Below, piece by piece: positions 60,971 through 64,000 of a stretch of DNA of 64,000 bases; the stretch's first letter is position 1; each line of letters begins with the position of its first letter. Origin of the DNA: JAHRAW01 sp965249835. GTDB taxonomy: Bacteria > Pseudomonadota > Gammaproteobacteria > Arenicellales > Poriferihabitantaceae. The notes beneath the pieces are model-generated. The model did not search any database. It was not told where the DNA came from and was given only the letters and a program-made list of their open reading frames with translations. Both the position numbers and the translations under genes were made by a program. The DNA lies in assembly GCA_965249835.1 (NCBI GenBank), contig CBDFMY010000001.1:434001-498000 (forward strand), read 5' to 3'.

Positions 60971-62349
60971 ACATTCAACAGCAAATGTTCCCGCTCCCAG
61001 GCGCTGATGACTTTGAGGAAGGTGTTGTATTCATGCTGCTTGACGCTACAGTAGAGGCGCAGGAATTTTTCACCGAGCAAATCGTGCAGTGGTTTGCATT
61101 GTTGCAATTCGCTGACCGCTTCGCGCAAGGTGTGGGGCAGGGTGGTGTCGAGAGTGGCGGCGTTTCCAGAGACCGGTTTTTTCGCGGCAACCTGCTCGCA
61201 CATACCCAGATAACCGCAAGCCAGCGAGGCGGCGATGGCGAGGTAGGGATTAACATCCGCGCCGGAGATGCGGTTTTCGATTCGCCGTGCGACGGGTTGT
61301 GAAATCGGCACGCGCAACCCGGCGGTGCGGTTGTCGTAACCCCATTCAATGTTTACCGGCGTGACAAAATCATCCGGTGCCAGTCGGCGATAGGAATTGA
61401 CATTGGGCGCGCACAACGCCATGGCGGCCGGCAGGTATTTTTGCAGACCGCCGATGAAATGCTTAAACAATTTACTCTCATCGCCGCCACGGTTGCTGAA
61501 AATGTTGTTGCCAGTTTTGATATCCAGCACGCTTTGATGAATGTGTAATGCGCTGCCGGGCTGACCTTCCAGCGGTGCCGCCATGAAGGTGCCGTAAATT
61601 TTATGGCGCATGGCCACGCGCCGCAATCCGCGTTTGAAAAGAAACACCTGGTCGGCGAGTTCCATGGCATCACCGTGCAGCAAATTGATTTCCATTTGCG
61701 CGACGCCGGATTCGTGAATCAGCGTCTCAACGCCGATGTCCTGAATTTCGCAGTAGTTATGCAGGTCTTGAAAGAGCACCTCAAATTCATTCACCGCGTC
61801 GATGCTGAACGCCTGACGACCGCTTTCCGCCCGCCCCGAACGACCCACCGGCGGCTCCAGCGGATAGTCGGCATCGGTATTTGGTTTAACCAGATAAAAC
61901 TCCACTTCCGGCGCCACCACCGGCATCCATCCTTTTTTGCGATAGAGATCCAGCACCCGATGCAACACTTGTCGCGGCGCGACCTCCACCGGCGTGCCGT
62001 TGAAGTGATAGCAGTCGTGGATGATCACCGCGCTGGGCCGCACGGCAAAAGGCACCGCCCGCACCGTGGCCGGGTCGGGCTTGAGGAATATGTCGCCATC
62101 GGAATCGTCCAGCACTTCCCATTTATTCGGGTAATCGCCGTTCACGGTTTGCGCAAAAATGCTCTCCGGCATACGCAGCCCGACCTCTTCGCGATATTTC
62201 CGCGCTGGCGTAATTTTGCCGCGCGCCACGCCGGTCATATCGGGCACCACCGCTTCGATTTCTTCAATGGCATTATCGTCGAGCCAGCGACGCAGGTCGG
62301 CGGGCAGTTTGGCGCGTGGGCCGGTACCGTTTTTCGAGCAGTTGGGCAT
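60967..62349 (-). CDS. Glutamine synthetase-family ligase (PuuA-like)
   Basis: 460 residues from ATG 62349 (an in-frame TTG lies 6 codons upstream). GS fold: VAPEVEFYL, GVAQMEINLLHG, the ATP-binding LHIHQSV and the SYRRL / NRTAGLRVP active-site regions. It lacks the adenylylation Tyr region of GlnA and resembles PuuA/gamma-glutamylamide synthetases, which attach glutamate to amines such as putrescine or ethylamine. First gene of the GS-MLE-FAD oxidase operon; the upstream region is cut by an insertion sequence. Confidence 0.88.
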   Translation of the reverse strand: MPNCSKNGTGPRAKLPADLRRWLDDNAIEEIEAVVPDMTGVARGKITPARKYREEVGLRMPESIFAQTVNGDYPNKWEVLDDSDGDIFLKPDPATVRAVPFAVRPSAVIIHDCYHFNGTPVEVAPRQVLHRVLDLYRKKGWMPVVAPEVEFYLVKPNTDADYPLEPPVGRSGRAESGRQAFSIDAVNEFEVLFQDLHNYCEIQDIGVETLIHESGVAQMEINLLHGDAMELADQVFLFKRGLRRVAMRHKIYGTFMAAPLEGQPGSALHIHQSVLDIKTGNNIFSNRGGDESKLFKHFIGGLQKYLPAAMALCAPNVNSYRRLAPDDFVTPVNIEWGYDNRTAGLRVPISQPVARRIENRISGADVNPYLAIAASLACGYLGMCEQVAAKKPVSGNAATLDTTLPHTLREAVSELQQCKPLHDLLGEKFLRLYCSVKQHEYNTFLKVISAWEREHLLLNV

Positions 62350-62414
62350 GGTTGTTTTATCAGGCAAGTAGGGGCTATGATTATTACATTGTTACGCTGT
62401 TGATGCAGCGCCCC

Positions 62415-62463
62415 TGTTAGGAGTAAATAGAACTGTCCTAATAATTAGCACGACATCTGTCCG
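62415..62463 (+). repeat. IS terminal inverted repeat, left
   Basis: Matches the complement of 63718-63766 over most positions, with small differences in the middle; each arm contains the CTGTCC hexamer twice. Confidence 0.88.
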
Positions 62464-62559
62464 CTTTTAATTGGTTTATACTCCTGACATTGTGAAGCGG
62501 ATTTACGCAACGTCAGCCTGTATTTGTTCCTCATTCAATAAACAGCCATCTTTTGAATA

Positions 62560-63730
62560 TCATCCCAGTCGTCTAGGACCATGAAAAATTGAAATTAAGC
62601 CATCTAAATGGATTACAACCTTTACTTTGGCTTTGATGTAATGATAGCGATGTTTGTCTTTCGGCAGCTGTAAATTGAGGTTGTTAAATTGCACGCAATT
62701 GTCTTTCCTCACCCTGCGCTCATAACGCTGACAAAGGTAATCATCCAGATTAACACCGGCAAGCCGGACAAATGCATTGCCTTGTTCTCTTGCAGGACGT
62801 GCAAACTCCTCGTTATAAGCCGGCATGTAATGATTGTTAAGGTATGCATTAGCGGCTGTTATATCGGTGATGCCGTTGAGCGCCAATTCTTGAGGTAATC
62901 GCCCTTGGTGAGTACCAAAGGCACGTTCAGATCGCCCGCGAGCCTCAGGCGAATAGGCAGCAATCATATCAATGCCTAACCGTTTTAAGGGCAATGCCAA
63001 ATTGAGTCGGATTGTTTTTATCCACCTTGCCACCTACCTCTGGTGTATGCCAGTAATGGCGGTCCCTGTCGGAATAGAAAGTACAGAAAATACCTTTAGC
63101 CTTGAGTACATCTTTGACACCCAGCAACGAACTGACCGTGCCTTCCTGTTCAACAAAGCGCATGGAATAATGCTCGTTAGTGGCATCATCCATAGTCACA
63201 ATTAAATCCCAATACACCCCGGGCACCCATAAATGAGTACTGCCATCTTGATGGATCATCATGCCGGGCAATGCACTGGGGAGCCGTTTAATGCGATGAG
63301 GTCCAGGTGATTGACCTTTTGCCACCAAATCAGCTGTTTGAAGTTGGTTTTTAACCCAACTATAGCTACGTGCCCCCTGGTGTTTTCGTTGACGCCAACG
63401 ATGAAAATGCCTGACATTCCAGCCATTATATCGACTGGAATATAAACCGGTTAATGCCATCGCCTCATCAACCGGAGCGCACCGTACTGATAGGGTGTGC
63501 AGTCTTTTGTCACACAAGCCTTCCAGCCCTGACTCTTCATAACGGTTGATATACCTGCGAAAACTACGACTGCAGACTCCTAACAAACTGGCCGCCTCCT
63601 CTTGGCTTAATCGTTTGCATTGATAACCCTCATATGCATCTTCAAATCTCATCTGTTTTAATTCCTCAACAAAGGCTGTCCGGTTCATTTGCCACCCCCA
63701 AATAGGATAGAATAAATCCGGACAGTTCAC
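62560..63730 (-). pseudogene. Transposase, frameshifted
   Basis: Two leftward frames make one transposase. 62969-63730 encodes the N-terminal helix-turn-helix (LSQEEAASLLGVCSRSFRRYI) and the first part of an integrase-like core (HQDGSTHLW, VTMDDATNEHYS, FYSDRDRHYWHTPEVGGKVD). 62560-63033 encodes the rest (IAAYSPEARGRSERAFGTHQGRLP). Continuity requires skipping one A in an AAAA run (TTTT at 62983-62986 on the plus strand), so a 1-base insertion has broken the gene. A sequencing error in the homopolymer is possible. Programmed shifting in IS elements is usually -1, which does not fit. Confidence 0.85.
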
Positions 63731-63766
63731 GTGTTAATTATTAGGACAGATAATTTACTCCTAACA
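63718..63766 (-). repeat. IS terminal inverted repeat, right
   Basis: Partner of 62415-62463. Confidence 0.88.
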
Positions 63767-63823
63767 TGCCCCCGTCCAGTTAATTCATCCGCCAATTCAT
63801 CCGCCAATCTCGCCGCCAATATA

Positions 63824-64000
63824 GTGAACCCCGATGACCGCCAAACCGCCGACTCCTACTACGAGGCGAGTCGGCGTTATACCATCCAGGCGGAACCGAT
63901 GCGCGGTGCCCAGCGCGCCGATGTGGTGGTCATCGGCGGCGGTCTCACCGGCATATCCACGGCATTGCATCTGGCAGAGAAGGGCGTTGATGTCGCACTT
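63824..64000 (+). CDS. FAD-dependent oxidoreductase, N-terminal fragment
   Basis: GTG at 63824 opens a frame running off the right edge (59 codons present). It reads YYEASRRYTIQAEPMRGAQR, then VVVIGGGLTGISTALHLAEKG, the FAD dinucleotide-binding fold in the DadA/PuuB arrangement also seen at 58502-59821. No good ribosome-binding site is visible; a 12-bp direct repeat (AATTCATCCGCC twice, 63782-63806) lies just upstream. The IS sits 57 bp upstream and may have displaced its promoter. Confidence 0.75.
   Translation, partial: MNPDDRQTADSYYEASRRYTIQAEPMRGAQRADVVVIGGGLTGISTALHLAEKGVDVAL

Larger units (their letters stand above)
62415..63766 (-). mobile_element. Insertion sequence (ISNCY-like), about 1352 bp
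   Basis: Imperfect ~49-bp terminal inverted repeats (62415-62463 and 63718-63766), both beginning TGTTAGGAGTAAAT and containing CTGTCCTAATAATTA, enclose one transposase gene interrupted by a frameshift. GCCC flanks both sides (62410-62413; 63768-63771) and could be a 4-bp target duplication if one more base is counted into each end. It is inserted between divergent amine-metabolism genes. Confidence 0.88.

Noticed and set aside
62969..63033. Programmed ribosomal frameshift in the IS transposase
   Set aside because: Joining the frames needs skipping one base (+1 direction) at AAAA, whereas IS elements normally use -1; a simple insertion is the better explanation.
1..64000. tRNA or rRNA genes
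   Set aside because: I looked in the spacers for cloverleaf-like segments with GGTTCRA loops and found none that I could support.

Overview
The window reads as a chromosomal segment of a gammaproteobacterium. Housekeeping gene order supports this (guaA-tadA; truA-trpF-accD then folC-dedD-cvpA-purF; gcvT-gcvH-gcvP-lipA), as do lipid A genes (lpxL-like, lpxH, a WaaP-type kinase fragment) and many protein features. The species cannot be told from the sequence alone. Coding density is high, but the spacers carry an unusual load of hairpin-rich repeats, and several AT-rich gene groups look acquired.

Layout. 1-4.8 kb: the end of a LPS-kinase-like gene, then an AT-rich cassette in which two nearly identical NYN-domain nuclease genes flank a nucleotidyltransferase and a 2H phosphoesterase. 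4.8-13.2 kb: an lpxL-like acyltransferase, a very unusual TetR/BetI-Rieske oxygenase fusion with a palindromic promoter, a convergent PotFGHI-type polyamine ABC transporter and an EamA permease. 13.7-15.8 kb: tadA and guaA. 16-20.8 kb: a dipeptide-type ABC transporter (BC, M48 peptidase, DF) without a binding protein. 20.8-23.9 kb: two unknown small membrane genes coupled to truA, then trpF and accD (no trpBA).

24.4-29.0 kb is the most interesting block. A four-gene (perhaps five-gene) AT-rich membrane system is inserted exactly between accD and folC. It has a four-TM MotA/ZorA-like protein with a long coiled-coil tail, a one-TM MotB/ZorB-like partner with Glu where Asp is usual, an exported vWA-like protein, and a four-TM coiled-coil protein. 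I cannot match it to a described system and regard it as the best candidate for a new one.

29-39.2 kb: folC, dedD, cvpA, purF, lpxH, cysS, a two-component system and an AlkA-type glycosylase. 39.2-43.6 kb: aapJQMP amino-acid ABC transporter. 43.6-46.6 kb: a repeat-rich spacer with a 293-bp tandem duplication, an MqsRA toxin-antitoxin pair with a palindromic operator, the 3' remnant of a second lipA, and a coiled-coil membrane protein. 46.6-53.1 kb: the glycine cleavage genes with lipA, which makes the lipoyl group needed by GcvH, and a gene of unknown function upstream. 53.5-57.8 kb: a TolC-like protein divergent from an archaeal-type pair, 2-phosphoglycerate kinase and ApgM phosphoglycerate mutase. 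57.9-64 kb: a small exported protein, then a glutamine-synthetase-like / enolase-superfamily / FAD oxidoreductase operon resembling polyamine or amine catabolism. A frameshifted insertion sequence separates it from a second, divergent FAD oxidoreductase that runs off the window.

Functional themes: uptake and oxidation of amines and amino acids (Pot, Aap, Rieske, GS/FAD oxidases, glycine cleavage), envelope biogenesis, and accessory cassettes (NYN cassette, MotA-like system, MqsRA) placed in repeat-bearing spacers between core genes.
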